From Aquimarina rhabdastrellae (GTDB taxonomy: Bacteria > Bacteroidota > Bacteroidia > Flavobacteriales > Flavobacteriaceae), in the NCBI GenBank assembly GCA_947387485.1, contig CANDNT010000020.1:1-64000 (forward strand): a stretch of DNA of 64,000 nt, written 5' to 3'. The notes below the pieces were generated by a model that was not told the DNA's origin, did no database searches, and saw only the letters and a program-made list of their open reading frames with translations. The position numbers and the translations under genes were made by a program. Positions 31,201 through 37,829 of the stretch are shown here, in pieces; position 1 is the stretch's first letter, and each line of letters begins with the position of its first letter.

Positions 31201-31244
31201 CATAGCATCCATAAATACAATAATTGTGTTTTTATTTTTTTCAT
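22248..31244 (-). CDS. Giant LamG/Ig-like T9SS type A surface protein, copy B
   Basis: 2998 residues. Signal peptide (MKKIKTQLLYLWML...LAIAQ). LamG-like domains near 55-205, 455-610, 820-990 and 2080-2220; an FN3-like segment near 310; SbsA/Big_5-type Ig-like near 2025-2070 (VVSTNPANNG...ISATFSGPINPATV). HDPPGD sits near 1326, QDADVFIG near 1436, then a charged helical stretch ~1480-1570. An EF-hand-like loop DAEGDGNITEKE lies at 2678-2689, absent from copy C. The last ~90 residues are a T9SS type A sorting domain (LGQNIPNPMTD, ISLYNVLGQKVY, GIYVYKL...KLVIE). Expected at or beyond the cell surface. No enzyme motif seen, so an adhesin or matrix protein is likeliest. Third gene of cassette B, 12 nt after gene 2. 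Confidence 0.93.
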   Translation of the reverse strand: MKKIKTQLLYLWMLCFSLLAIAQDDVAPRPYVAQLLADGGYKSYYDTQTRLQTNLINAGKAGEGTLEFWVRLEKENGNPFEKFELTNLLDGSNEFKVGVTPTTISITNGNVVIPEISLSGNAVLENDTWYHFGLVFETGNRFSIYIDGVRRVSLQNFTVSAEDLYITAGRTDHMLLAEYRAWNRARTKAQLEDNRFRTLFNASEVMLRDFNRLGLVIAYVEADEDVSVANFPQLKEARWYNALSTVENPTEAIPLLSYSSIRTKVRRDQGETQFAHVNTMADHPIFNLDAILLQASDGNGADIRIDGTHSVRLRWPHVAGATSYEVRRRELGGGAESSVVSDIEITPEEIARTNVSEFFEEFDSGIVPGHIYEYTVIGTMNDGETIEGIDTGFVFHNGEVNGRVVTEGQSGVQGVKVEAVLNDGTIAQPNNSVLYVRGSGAPIFINNVQVFEEARGVATIEFWYKTPTSSTDVNTVFKLDTGEIRINKDKIQVYLGSAVYLEAPIKGDATDWHHYALSVSPTGGALYVDGGLAPDLENSRRADAITTTPFIVGLNRVSQFSFNHEVHNNYLLDELRIWKTTRTPEEVFTYKDLILGADDTNLIAYYRFDLTGDHEIYNQAIGTRGRLVGRSSSAFTTQDNDIPPITYGVVTDQNGNYSFATLPGGLTTDSDYGYTFTPSLPNREFSPETRFKQVAEQLTFTEAESSIDQFVDISTFEIQGRVQYIIDNGNGETVYPVLTGTAIEVNGGVLRNNETGEAIGTNSNGSFRFDSPQGRQTFSIHPTILQSTHINANENDQQNETSIFFEGTTGYAALKESLVTTENQLTWTGFYRRTIDNDPNATVRTTQTILHHGSLKVQLIDEAVFSVRLNDQEVKQVTLPGIEENDFEFFAVAINEADNSIRVLFDGNYDVIPLPSGVGTLDFNTKAYLGATHIENASAETDSKTDFYAGHIDELEYRIGAYSEALLRMIADGDNIAEDNNDDVSSGLSLRYTFEHSKNSFRAVNTIVEEGATNNNYFGVFGDASFDDSARAPLQRNVHFEYIASNERYNPEGDTYTLNVDEAITELDFVNLTRHSLIGNIVIPCDNNVGEWTGTITRADVREPSFVRTISAANFNDELKVFTVNGLIPGTYELSLTSTQNPTYTVNTTVDLRQGNAIEDVEYRNEMQVETRFYKLSDTQNDQGETELGDEIVIDPSCTNRYVFKQFDQIVAVTTVFEEYNGVRCTLEDITVNINGDLIRGLGDGIQKVITNKMGNAILQFEVNSANFIVAADPSESFLRNFTATAQRGISSARETKTFTTAAIVTGVQQGNADFTLTNPTILHVLHDPPGDNSTATLHEGTSFSTAYTFSEGTDITASAFIGAGLDFQVKMSTGTFVGVGAGATLEIENTVVGSVVDLAATAEASFSYRNTGGNGRSVTVNRSITTPSFDTYVGQDADVFIGTTDVVSVSTGNEIKIESCRVVKEQTRVPAITEQTPFVITQQQILDVIIPGLEKEIANQTEGLNINDLKSQVQIWKDHVANNKKKRDNLVYKIQSDQVLERDRTTYQDLINNVRVLEDKENEIPATLNNLDQFTRLGQSGFVFSAGPTVNYSFTRTITEDNGSNFGGGAGAGFSGSYTNNIAGGTFSYGASAKVIGTRTNTENNSFSNAVTESFTFNDDDDGDQFFTAVVPDPEFGSPMFGVYSGRSMCPFEAGTQPRQAVEIRIDNATGFNGGNDFIEYELTLRNTQLAEDNTRKVYYVQLINSSNLNGAQVEVGGVDLNSVAGNRASFSFGLDENSPVGVQQELDAPVRMVVKRNPADAGQNVKYEDIRLRFFADCEQGGEGFLYQSYRQDEYRLIGAGANAPETFNSGIRPVQEITFTADFSAPCVDNTEVAKPIKDWVINNNSNNQLDFRFRIPGLLDIIGEIPEGTEPEDFVETSDFQVAIEYAITGNNTGIELVTLDAAVLRANLQTDGFVTYTAEMDLANGDYSVRLVPICDPLSNNPNARNNPTEFISGTINKTAAVLVSTNPANNGIYTSGSISATFSGPINPATVNLNSVALRGILGGLPRALVSAELRTPEVEVEIPHRPVFNAPEAFTVEMWVNPSAIPSETAVPILQKGNNYKVALTPSGHIEINDQVRSTQTIQPSIWTHVAAVYDGSNAIQIYFNGEPVGSGSYTIGVTNTASIMISPEVGGQSYVGGIDDVRIWTDARTPIEIVQNLDGQLLGNETDLVAYFVLDNIALEVDGIQEVVRDYTGNARATTKVGEIFHDDSGEAAPLDVSRMVTSLEFEHNVSSGGTVLNIRPLSSLANLEGARLTLLITDGGLRDVTDNNIEGASRSFIVNLNAIRWSQNDVDRTQIEGQELIIDDVDFDNSQGGIPVEYRFRRLPVWLSVRENNGGTIRNIRADRDRLSLAAQATERNLEFVVAPFLTPGMHNTTVYAEVFDNSSNPTTTGKSLGIESFTLEITTNCVVPDYDNGFDARDFLGSTDFTSRLMIGGEQSTDINDIVAAYIDGEFRGSTNVNSRGLVELSVFGDRSDNGKRLSFRVWNASECTEYENIVERYDFDFRGNIGNQTVPVTFTVGSTLTRRIVVSGRNFDISFNVSDNPMVHTLSLDAIEGLSAGAKLIDAETLDDLNPIAIADANGILIAQGSYPNTIDIRKSYVLQRSSRDQITLIVSGAPVDVNTNIALKGDAEGDGNITEKELTAVAFLPSELQRPAFALRSLTSSSRISIGDRIEGRGLRAEYTAEDGWVGALTHLLPGHGYTMDVTNAMTLNYSGLIDRASEASKMSEASLSTIDAATQLNWKVDRGDYLRFMYMTAVVNAAQLDTSKEYMIAAFAGEELRGVSKTQLVKGKYHYFIGIGGSSSNEEITFKLFDGEKIVTLDNVEDFDTSVSLGTMKTPYVLNYTPNSETEEVVLNGVLGLSLGQNIPNPMTDVTQISYSIPEDGHVNISLYNVLGQKVYTFVSDIVKGNVLHTVDWNGIAEKHVLSSGIYVYKLNYEGQELQRKLVIE

Positions 31245-31256
31245 ATGCTTTATTTT

Positions 31257-31907
31257 TTAAAAAGTATTTGTAATTCGCTGCATTACAAAACGATAATCAT
31301 CATTAACTTCTCTTCTTTCTAAGGTTCCATTAATGGAAGTATTATCTGTATTTCTACCTCTTTCGAGTAAAAATTCAACACGACCTCCTCTAAAACTTCC
31401 AAAAACACGATTATGTGTACTTCTGATATAAAACCTTCTTACTACAGAACTTTGTATAGAAACAATATTAGCATCATTTTCTGCATTTATATTGCCTTCT
31501 TTTTGTAATACAATATGCCATCTAAATGCATTGTTATTTTTTGCATTATTATTTTTTTCAAAAGTCACAAGTTCTTGTCTTTCTCCTGATAGAATTAAAT
31601 TACCTCTCTTTAATAAATACTCTGGTTTTTTTGCTGAAGCAATCAATACTTCTCCAGGCTTCTCTTCTATCGGAATGATGATAAAAGTATCTCCATAATC
31701 TTTATTTTCGTCTAGAGTTCTTCTCGTGATATCTCTTAATACTGCTACATTTTGTTTTACATCATGAGAAAGTACTTGTGTCGAATTAGGAGAACCTTCA
31801 TCTCCTTTAACACTAATAAATCGATACAAATAGGTGTCATTTTCTTGTGCTACCACACTAGAAATCCCTAGTAGTAATATCACCATAAATTGATATATTT
31901 TTTTCAT
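31257..31907 (-). CDS. Small secreted protein of the giant-protein cassette, copy B
   Basis: 216 residues from the ATG at 31905-31907; the frame opens 11 codons earlier, but only this start puts the signal peptide (MKKIYQFMVILLLG) first. Most diverged of the three copies. The cysteine of LLGC in A and C is isoleucine here (LLGISSVVAQ), so this copy is cut by ordinary signal peptidase rather than lipidated. Ends RITNTF, keeping the terminal Phe. Partner or accessory of giant B, inferred from fixed position. Confidence 0.82.
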   Translation of the reverse strand: MKKIYQFMVILLLGISSVVAQENDTYLYRFISVKGDEGSPNSTQVLSHDVKQNVAVLRDITRRTLDENKDYGDTFIIIPIEEKPGEVLIASAKKPEYLLKRGNLILSGERQELVTFEKNNNAKNNNAFRWHIVLQKEGNINAENDANIVSIQSSVVRRFYIRSTHNRVFGSFRGGRVEFLLERGRNTDNTSINGTLERREVNDDYRFVMQRITNTF

Positions 31908-31953
31908 TTTTTTGTTTTTATTTACCTTAGATAAAGACAAAAGGTATCCTGTT

Positions 31954-31979
31954 CATTGTTTAATTTTTTTTTAACAATG
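31954..31979 (-). promoter_or_regulatory. Leader hairpin 2, copy B
   Basis: CATTGTT at 31954-31960 pairs with AACAATG at 31973-31979, ~47 nt before the small-protein start, matching the hairpin at the same place in copies A and C. Confidence 0.5.
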
Positions 31980-32052
31980 AGAGAACATACTAATCTAATA
32001 GTCTTATATCTAAAGGGATATTGATGTTTGATACGTTATTGTTTTCGGTACA

Positions 32053-32079
32053 ATTTTATGTCGCTTCGCTTTATAAAAT
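32053..32079 (-). promoter_or_regulatory. Leader hairpin 1, copy B (different sequence, same place)
   Basis: ATTTTAT at 32053-32059 pairs with ATAAAAT at 32073-32079, with an inner GC pair and TTC loop. Its base is 38 nt after the fibre-protein stop, as in copies A and C, although most of the stem bases differ. Conservation of position and pairing with changed sequence suggests that structure is what matters. Confidence 0.5.
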
Positions 32080-32116
32080 CACTCAAACTAACAACTCAAA
32101 CATTTTTGTTGGATTT

Positions 32117-33235
32117 TTATTTATTCATTGCAGCTTCTAAAGCTTCAATTTTTTTCATTAATTGTTCAATCTTTTCTTCTTGATTGATCGTATGCAATGT
32201 CAACTCTTCGACTTTCTCTACCAGAATGGTATTGATTTGTCCTATATTCATCCCTTCTGCTATCACTTGTGCTTCTGTAGGCATATGAGGTAAATGTTTA
32301 TTTGCTTTGATATAAGTTGCAACTTCTTTAAGTGGCATTAAATCATAATCTTTTGCAAATACATAATCTGGAAAAGATGTTACATTTAATCGTACTTGAT
32401 CTGTTGTAATCACTCCATCTTGCATACGCACCATTTCTTGATTTTCTCCATTATAAAAAGCAATAACATCGTTTGTACCATTATTATCTGCCTCAGGTTT
32501 AAACTTTAATGGTCCATTAGATCTAATTTCTCCTCCGCCATGATTACCTCTTATCAATAAATCAATATTTCCGTCTTGTATAATAACCATTTCTTCATTT
32601 GATGAATTTCTAAACTCAATAGAATCATCTCCAGAATTATCTACATCTGCATGTAAAACTAAAGGTCCCCAACTTTGATATTGACCATTATCTACTCTAA
32701 CATTTCCTGCATACACATGAATTCTTTCTTGTGGGCTACTTGTTCCTAACCCCACATTACCTTGAAATTCTGTGTTAGTTTTTAATGTCGTTAAAGTCCT
32801 CTGGATAAGTAATTTTTCTGATGTCCCTATTTTAAATCTAAAATCATCAGCTGCATGAGCTCCATTATTACCTCCATTGTCAGAATCCGCAATAAAAGTC
32901 AACCTTCCAGAAGTATTTATTTCTGAGAAAGGTTGTAATAAAAAATTGATTTTTGTTCCACTAAGAAAATCAATCCCTGTTTTATTAATTTCTGCAACAT
33001 ATCTATTCGTATAATTTCCACCTCCAGGATATGATTGAGCTCTATCCTCACCTACCTGAAATCTAATATTTTCGGGACCTCCATCTAGATTTACATTATC
33101 CAAATTTGATCTAATGTAAACTCCTTGATTTGAGTCCAACGAATAATAATAATGTGCTCCAATAGCGGGTCTAAATTGAGCTTCTGCTTCTTGCATACAA
33201 AATACAATTCCAATTGCAATTAAAATTTTTTTCAT
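32117..33235 (-). CDS. Secreted fibre-like protein with tail-fibre-type C-terminus, copy B
   Basis: 372 residues with signal peptide (MKKILIAIGIVFCMQEAEAQ). Repeats of the L-x-x-x-A/P-D/E-x-D-N type (GVYIRSNLDN, LTFIADSDN, LVLHADVDNSGDDSIEF, LKFKPEADNNGTNDVIAF), each ending near M-x-x-x-x-D-G. The C-terminal fibre module (YVFAKDYDLMPL, NKHLPHMPTEAQV, helical end EALEAAMNK) is nearly the same as in copies A and C, while the N-terminal third is unrelated in detail, as expected for a variable tip or anchor. First gene of cassette B. Confidence 0.85.
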   Translation of the reverse strand: MKKILIAIGIVFCMQEAEAQFRPAIGAHYYYSLDSNQGVYIRSNLDNVNLDGGPENIRFQVGEDRAQSYPGGGNYTNRYVAEINKTGIDFLSGTKINFLLQPFSEINTSGRLTFIADSDNGGNNGAHAADDFRFKIGTSEKLLIQRTLTTLKTNTEFQGNVGLGTSSPQERIHVYAGNVRVDNGQYQSWGPLVLHADVDNSGDDSIEFRNSSNEEMVIIQDGNIDLLIRGNHGGGEIRSNGPLKFKPEADNNGTNDVIAFYNGENQEMVRMQDGVITTDQVRLNVTSFPDYVFAKDYDLMPLKEVATYIKANKHLPHMPTEAQVIAEGMNIGQINTILVEKVEELTLHTINQEEKIEQLMKKIEALEAAMNK

Positions 33236-33560
33236 TTCCTTCTTTTATTTATTAAACATTTTTTATTGTTTTTCTTTTAAAACTATATCGAATACCTACA
33301 GCTATTCCCAAAAGCTATATTTAACTTAGTACAGACAGTTTTTAGAGATTAAATTCCTTTGCTATTAATAATACTAGCTTATCAAAACTTGGTATCTTCT
33401 TTAAAAATCGACTTTATTTATATAAGGAAAGATATAATCACATCTCCTTGCCTTTACAGCAATACATTTTATTCTATATGATTTGATATTAGCTTAATAA
33501 TAATTGTAGTGAATCTTTAATAAGGTGTTTGGATAGCTATTATTAAACTTAAGGAAGAAC
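33236..33560. other. Intergenic region between the two fibre genes
   Basis: About 325 bp of AT-rich sequence without a supported gene. It must hold the start signals of cassette B, unless B is read through from the upstream fibre gene. An ATGTGAT (minus strand, 33436-33442) recalls the CAATGTGAT element of the other fibre promoters but sits ~200 bp from the start. Confidence 0.5.
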
Positions 33561-34631
33561 TTATTTGCTAATTTTTTCTTTTAATTGTTCAATAATTTCT
33601 TTCATTTGCTGAACTTCATTTTTAAGTACTCTAAGTCCTTTAAGTTCTTTTTCTTGTTTTATGGTGTAAAGTGTTAATTCTTCGACTTTCTCTACCAATA
33701 ATGAATTGATTTTTGAAACATTCATACCATTTTTCACCACATGCGCTTCAGTTGGCATTTTAGGTAAATGCTTATATTTTTGTATATACATATCCACTTC
33801 TTCTAATGGAAGTAAATCATAATCTTTTGCAAAGACATAATCTGGAAATGAGGTTACATTTAATCGCACTTGATCTGCTGTAATCACTCCATCTTGTATA
33901 CGTACCATTACTTGATCTTCTCCATTATAAAAAGCAATAACATCGTTCGTACCATTATTATCTGCCTCAGGTTTAAACTTTAATGCCCCATTAGATCTAA
34001 TTTCTCCTCCTCCATGGTTACCTCTTATCAATAAATCAATATTTCCATCTTGTATAATAACCATTTCTTCATTTGATGAATTTCTAAACTCAATAGAATC
34101 ATCTCCGTTATTATCTACATCTGCACGTAAAACTACAGGTCCCCAACTTTGATATTGACCACTATCTACTCTAATATTTCCTGAATGCACATGAACTCTT
34201 TCTTGAGGTCTATTAGTTCCTATTCCTATAAAGTTATTTGCGATAAGATCAGCGTTAAATATAGATCTACTCGCTAGTTCAAGTCCACCACTTAATGTTG
34301 TCATACCTGCTACATTAAGACTCCCATTTAGTGTTGCGCTATTGGTTACTTCAAGACCACCATTTAATGTTGCTTTTCCAGAAAACTCACTAGCTTGATG
34401 AACTGAGAATCTATTTCTAACTGTAGTCACATTTCTATTTATCGTAAAAGCAGTTTGACTTCCCATCTCAAAAAAGAATCCTTCTACTCCAGGTGATGAA
34501 GTATCTGCATCAGCTCTAAGCAATACAGATCTACCACTGTTTACTAATAAGTCAAAGCTTTGAGCACGGGCAGTGAAGGCCCCCAACCCTAATACTATAC
34601 ACGATAAAATTTTAATAGTTTTTCTTTTCAT
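33561..34631 (-). CDS. Extra secreted fibre-like protein upstream of cassette B
   Basis: 356 residues with signal peptide (MKRKTIKILSCIVLGLGAFTARAQ). The middle holds about four ~16-residue tandem repeats (SGKATLNGGLEVT, SATLNGSLNVAG, TTLSGGLELAS, SIFNADLIAN), the classic shape of a beta-solenoid or fibre shaft. From residue ~150 it matches the copy B fibre protein almost word for word (DVDNNGDDSIEFRNSSNEEM). The C-terminal helix differs (LLVEKVEELTLYTIKQEKELKG). It has no small-protein or giant partner of its own and lies 325 bp upstream of fibre gene B. It probably arose from B by duplication with replacement of the front part. Confidence 0.83.
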   Translation of the reverse strand: MKRKTIKILSCIVLGLGAFTARAQSFDLLVNSGRSVLLRADADTSSPGVEGFFFEMGSQTAFTINRNVTTVRNRFSVHQASEFSGKATLNGGLEVTNSATLNGSLNVAGMTTLSGGLELASRSIFNADLIANNFIGIGTNRPQERVHVHSGNIRVDSGQYQSWGPVVLRADVDNNGDDSIEFRNSSNEEMVIIQDGNIDLLIRGNHGGGEIRSNGALKFKPEADNNGTNDVIAFYNGEDQVMVRIQDGVITADQVRLNVTSFPDYVFAKDYDLLPLEEVDMYIQKYKHLPKMPTEAHVVKNGMNVSKINSLLVEKVEELTLYTIKQEKELKGLRVLKNEVQQMKEIIEQLKEKISK

Positions 34632-34726
34632 GATTTTTTAGATTTTACATTATATTTTAATTTGAAAGTTCAAATCTCTTTAAAAACCATTATTTTTTTA
34701 ATGATCGAAATCACGATAAAAAAGCA

Positions 34727-34735
34727 ATCACATTG
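34727..34735 (-). promoter_or_regulatory. Shared upstream element CAATGTGAT, extra fibre gene
   Basis: CAATGTGAT on the minus strand, 96 nt before the start of the fibre gene at 33561-34631; compare 93 nt in copy A and 72 nt in copy C. The surrounding 34632-35076 is AT-rich and holds no other gene that I can support. Confidence 0.4.
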
Positions 34736-35076
34736 TATTTCTAGTCACCCTGTTTATCAGTAAACAAGTCAAACAACTATAAACAAATACGTTATATTTT
34801 TCTTGTTCTAATCTTCTATTTTGTTAAAAGTGTATTTTTTTATTTTTTAACATTTCTTTACTTCTTTATTCTTTTTTGATATCACAGTTTTTACTAATTA
34901 TTAGATTTTAATTCTTCTATAACAACTGTGAATTTGTAGTTTAAATACTATTGTTTTATAAAAAAGAGGTGTCATCTATGATAACTCATCTAGATTTGCA
35001 TAGCCTTTTATTGTTAATAAAAATCATTCAAAAGTTATGAATATAGAGGCTATGATGCTACAGTACTATTTCTCTA

Positions 35077-35131
35077 AAAAAACAAACCCCATTATTCATT
35101 GTTATATTAATGAATAATGGGGTTTGTTTTT
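35077..35131 (-). terminator. Long-stem terminator after the decayed Crp-like gene
   Basis: A stem of about 23 bp: AAACAAACCCCATTATTCATT at 35080-35100 pairs with its exact complement starting at 35109, with an 8-nt loop. A T-tract or A-tract is on both sides, so it can work in both directions. It lies 75 nt past the stop of the Crp-like gene at 35206. Confidence 0.8.
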
Positions 35132-35205
35132 ATGCTTTTTAAACAACTATAGATATAATTGATAATGTACCTATAGTTTAAAGTTTTATTATTTTTATAC
35201 TAAAG

Positions 35206-35730
35206 TTATTTTGGCTTTTTAAAAGTCATTAAACTAGGCATAATTTCAATATATCCTATACGTATAATGAGCTTTCTTTCTTCTTCTAGATTTTTCAACA
35301 GCTTATAAAGTGTCACCCTAGACATTCCTAAATCTGAATACATTTCTGTTCTTGAAAGGTCTATCTTATTAGTATTCAAAATCTCAACTTGATCTTTAAG
35401 ATAACAAATCAGTTTAGTTTTAAAATCTAATCTGAAAAAGTTAGAAATATTTTCTAATAATTTTTGACTTATAAAATGATAATACATGGTCATCATCTTA
35501 TTAACATTCATATTGTGGAACTTTTCTAAATTACTTAACTCCTTACTCTCTACCCAAATTACCTCACAGCTTGTTAAAGAAGATATTGCAATTTTTGCTT
35601 TTTTATTTTTAAAAGCATTCATATTAGCTATTATATTATCTTTTTTTAAATAATATAGAAGAGATTTATTGTCTATTTCGTCAAATGATACTTTAAAAAC
35701 CCCATCTGTAATGAATGTTATTGTGAATGT
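35206..35730 (-). pseudogene. Crp/Fnr-family regulator lacking its N-terminus
   Basis: From an ATG at 35620-35622 the frame gives 138 residues with the dimer helix and C-terminal helix-turn-helix (YSDLGMSRVTLYKLLKNLEEERKL). Upstream of that ATG the same frame still reads good family sequence for 36 codons (FITDGVFKVSFDEI...LLYYLKKDNIIANMN), back to a TAA at 35731-35733, with no ATG, GTG or TTG start. So the first half of the cyclic-nucleotide-type domain has been lost. Another frame upstream (KVKILSKINKHSQ) might be the displaced front piece. Either a pseudogene or a truncated DNA-binding remnant. It sits upstream of cassette B, where copy A has an intact pair. Confidence 0.7.
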
Positions 35731-35733
35731 TTA

Positions 35734-36303
35734 TTTATCTTACTCAAGATTTTGACTTTTTCATCTTGATCATGCTCATTTTTCTTGGATGATTAAGAAT
35801 TATCGCACAAATGTATATTCGGTAAAAAGAAGGTAAAAAGGATTATGGTTCGATATGAGTATTATAGACCTATTATTCTTTTTCAAAAAGACAACACACT
35901 CAAAAACAAAAAAATAACGATCATAAAAAAGTAATATGATGTAAGTTCAAAATACGTATTTTGAACTTTTGAAGTAATAACTATACGTATTATGGTCATT
36001 TATACCTGATTATTTTCAAAAACTATGACCTTATTATTATAACTTAAGCTTGCCAAAAATTTTCTTCTATAGGTAAAACAAAACCATTTTATTTTACTGC
36101 GATATACCAATATATAAAAGTCAGTTGTATTCTACAACACTATGATAAGTGTCGTAAAAAAATTACCATTAGTTTAACATTTATATTGCCATAAATTTTC
36201 AACAAATCATCTACTACTTCTAAATTCATTTTTTTATTAAAACTATTCAAACTATTTTTTATAGTATTTTAGCCCTTATACTAATAGTAGCAGGTGATTA
36301 TTT
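35734..36303. other. Intergenic region with palindrome, upstream of araC-type gene
   Basis: About 570 bp without a supported gene. It holds the perfect 26-bp palindrome at 35943-35968 and a small perfect hairpin GTTGTA-TTC-TACAAC at 36124-36138. It presumably carries the promoter of the regulator at 36304. Confidence 0.55.
35943..35968. repeat. 26-bp perfect palindrome, left copy
   Basis: Half-site AAGTTCAAAATAC followed by its exact reverse complement, ~335 bp upstream of the AraC-type regulator. A near-identical palindrome lies just past the gene at 37350-37375. Could be an operator pair, a mobile-element end or a repetitive-extragenic-palindrome unit. Confidence 0.7.
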
Positions 36304-37326
36304 ATGTTAACAACAATTCAAATTATAGCTCTAATTCAAGGTGTTTTTCTACTAATTGTTCTTTTTGCCAAAAAGGATAATTATAAACGTCTTAATTTCT
36401 GGTTATTATTTGTAACCATCGCATCACTACTGCTTCATATTATAGGAGATGATGACTTTAATTTAATACAACCTGAAGCCAATTGGTACTTCTTCCATTC
36501 TCCATTAATAATTACACTTTTCTATTTACTAATTAGATACCACAACTCTAACAACAATACGTTTCAAATAAAAGATTTGTTACTTTTTATACCTTATTTT
36601 ATTTATGTAATACTCCAGTCTTTTGAGAATACTCCTGGTATCAAAAACAATGCTGTTTTTGTTATTTCTGAAGGGATTATAACAACTATAATGCTATTTT
36701 ATTTATCATTTATAATCCTTGATATTAAGAAAAATAAAAAAGAACAATGGATGTTATTCTTTATTGTTCCATATTTTATTGTGTATCTAGTTGATTCTGT
36801 TCCGTATTATTTTACTGGGGAACACGACGCTATACCTTTCTTAGAAAGTTATGGAATTATTGGTTTATCTGCTTTATTACTTTACATCATATTATTTAAG
36901 TTAGTAGTTTCTCCCAAAACAGTATTACCTAATAGAGAACTTAAAAAATATAAAACATCTAGTCTAAATGAACATAAGGTTCATACTTATATTAAAGAAT
37001 TCCTTAGACTCATGGATGAAGAGAAACTCTTTATGGATAATTCTATTACGGTTAATCAGGTGGCAAAAAGAATGGGAATACCTAGACAACACCTTTCTGA
37101 AATATTAAACATACACATAAAATCTAACTTTCAAGATTTTATAAACAAACGCAGAGTAGAAGAATTCGTTACTTATCTACAAAATGATAAATACGCTAAT
37201 TATACCATTATGGGTATTGCCAATGAAGTAGGATTTAAATCCAAATCTTCGTTTAATACTACCTTCAAAAAAATACATGGTATAACACCAAGTCAGTATA
37301 AAAAATCATTAACCTCTCCCTCTTAG
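36304..37326 (+). CDS. Membrane-bound AraC-family transcriptional regulator
   Basis: 340 residues. Six or seven membrane helices in the first ~215 residues, then a short linker and a C-terminal AraC double helix-turn-helix (~235-335: ITVNQVAKRMGIPRQHLSEILN and IMGIANEVGFKSKSSFNTTFKKIHGITPSQYKK). In Bacteroidota this layout is common for one-component sensors that read a membrane or envelope signal. Targets unknown; the flanking palindromes are the first place to look. Separate from the downstream envelope operon by ~500 bp. Confidence 0.9.
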   Translation: MLTTIQIIALIQGVFLLIVLFAKKDNYKRLNFWLLFVTIASLLLHIIGDDDFNLIQPEANWYFFHSPLIITLFYLLIRYHNSNNNTFQIKDLLLFIPYFIYVILQSFENTPGIKNNAVFVISEGIITTIMLFYLSFIILDIKKNKKEQWMLFFIVPYFIVYLVDSVPYYFTGEHDAIPFLESYGIIGLSALLLYIILFKLVVSPKTVLPNRELKKYKTSSLNEHKVHTYIKEFLRLMDEEKLFMDNSITVNQVAKRMGIPRQHLSEILNIHIKSNFQDFINKRRVEEFVTYLQNDKYANYTIMGIANEVGFKSKSSFNTTFKKIHGITPSQYKKSLTSPS

Positions 37327-37349
37327 TTTTATTATTCTTTTCTCTTAAA

Positions 37350-37375
37350 AAGTTCAAAATACGCATTTTGAACTT
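37350..37375. repeat. 26-bp near-perfect palindrome, right copy
   Basis: AAGTTCAAAATAC followed by GCATTTTGAACTT, differing by one base from the palindrome at 35943-35968. Starts 24 nt after the stop of the AraC-type gene. It has no T-tract on the plus strand, so it is not an obvious terminator for that gene. Confidence 0.7.
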
Positions 37376-37452
37376 CAAAAACACTTATAAAAAACACTAC
37401 GAAAGACATTAAAAAACAGCTATTTACAACCTAAAACACATGTAATATGTCT

Positions 37453-37668
37453 TTAATACTCATGTAGAACCTTCTTCATTTTTTGATTTTCTTTAGCGGC
37501 TATACATTTGAATGAAAATACTTGATAACTCAGACCAAAACCATGAGTTATTAATGTAAAAATTTCACAAATGGATTTTATAAAACTATTCCTTATTACA
37601 AATAAGAAAACATCTAAAGCGGTCACTAATAGTTGTAAAAATAAAACTAATAAAATAGGTTTCCACAA
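37453..37668 (-). CDS. Possible small membrane protein
   Basis: 71 residues with a strong hydrophobic N-terminal half (PILLVLFLQLLVTALDVFLFVI) and a basic tail. No homologue recognised, and an opposite-strand frame overlaps it. It is the only candidate gene in the ~500-bp gap between the AraC-type gene and the envelope operon. Low certainty. Confidence 0.25.
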   Translation of the reverse strand: MWKPILLVLFLQLLVTALDVFLFVIRNSFIKSICEIFTLITHGFGLSYQVFSFKCIAAKENQKMKKVLHEY

Positions 37669-37829
37669 AGGCCTCTCTTTAGGTCAAGTTTTTACTATGG
37701 TATCATATAAAAAATATCATAGTACACTAATCCCTTTTTTTAATAGCCAATCTCTCTTAACTAATTCCCCTTATACATTTTAATGCCTGTGAATAAAGAA
37801 AATTACTTAAAGATTAAAATTTAATAGGC

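Noticed and set aside
37571..37783. Plus-strand 70-codon frame
   Set aside because: No signal, domain or start context; overlaps the slightly better opposite-strand candidate, itself doubtful.
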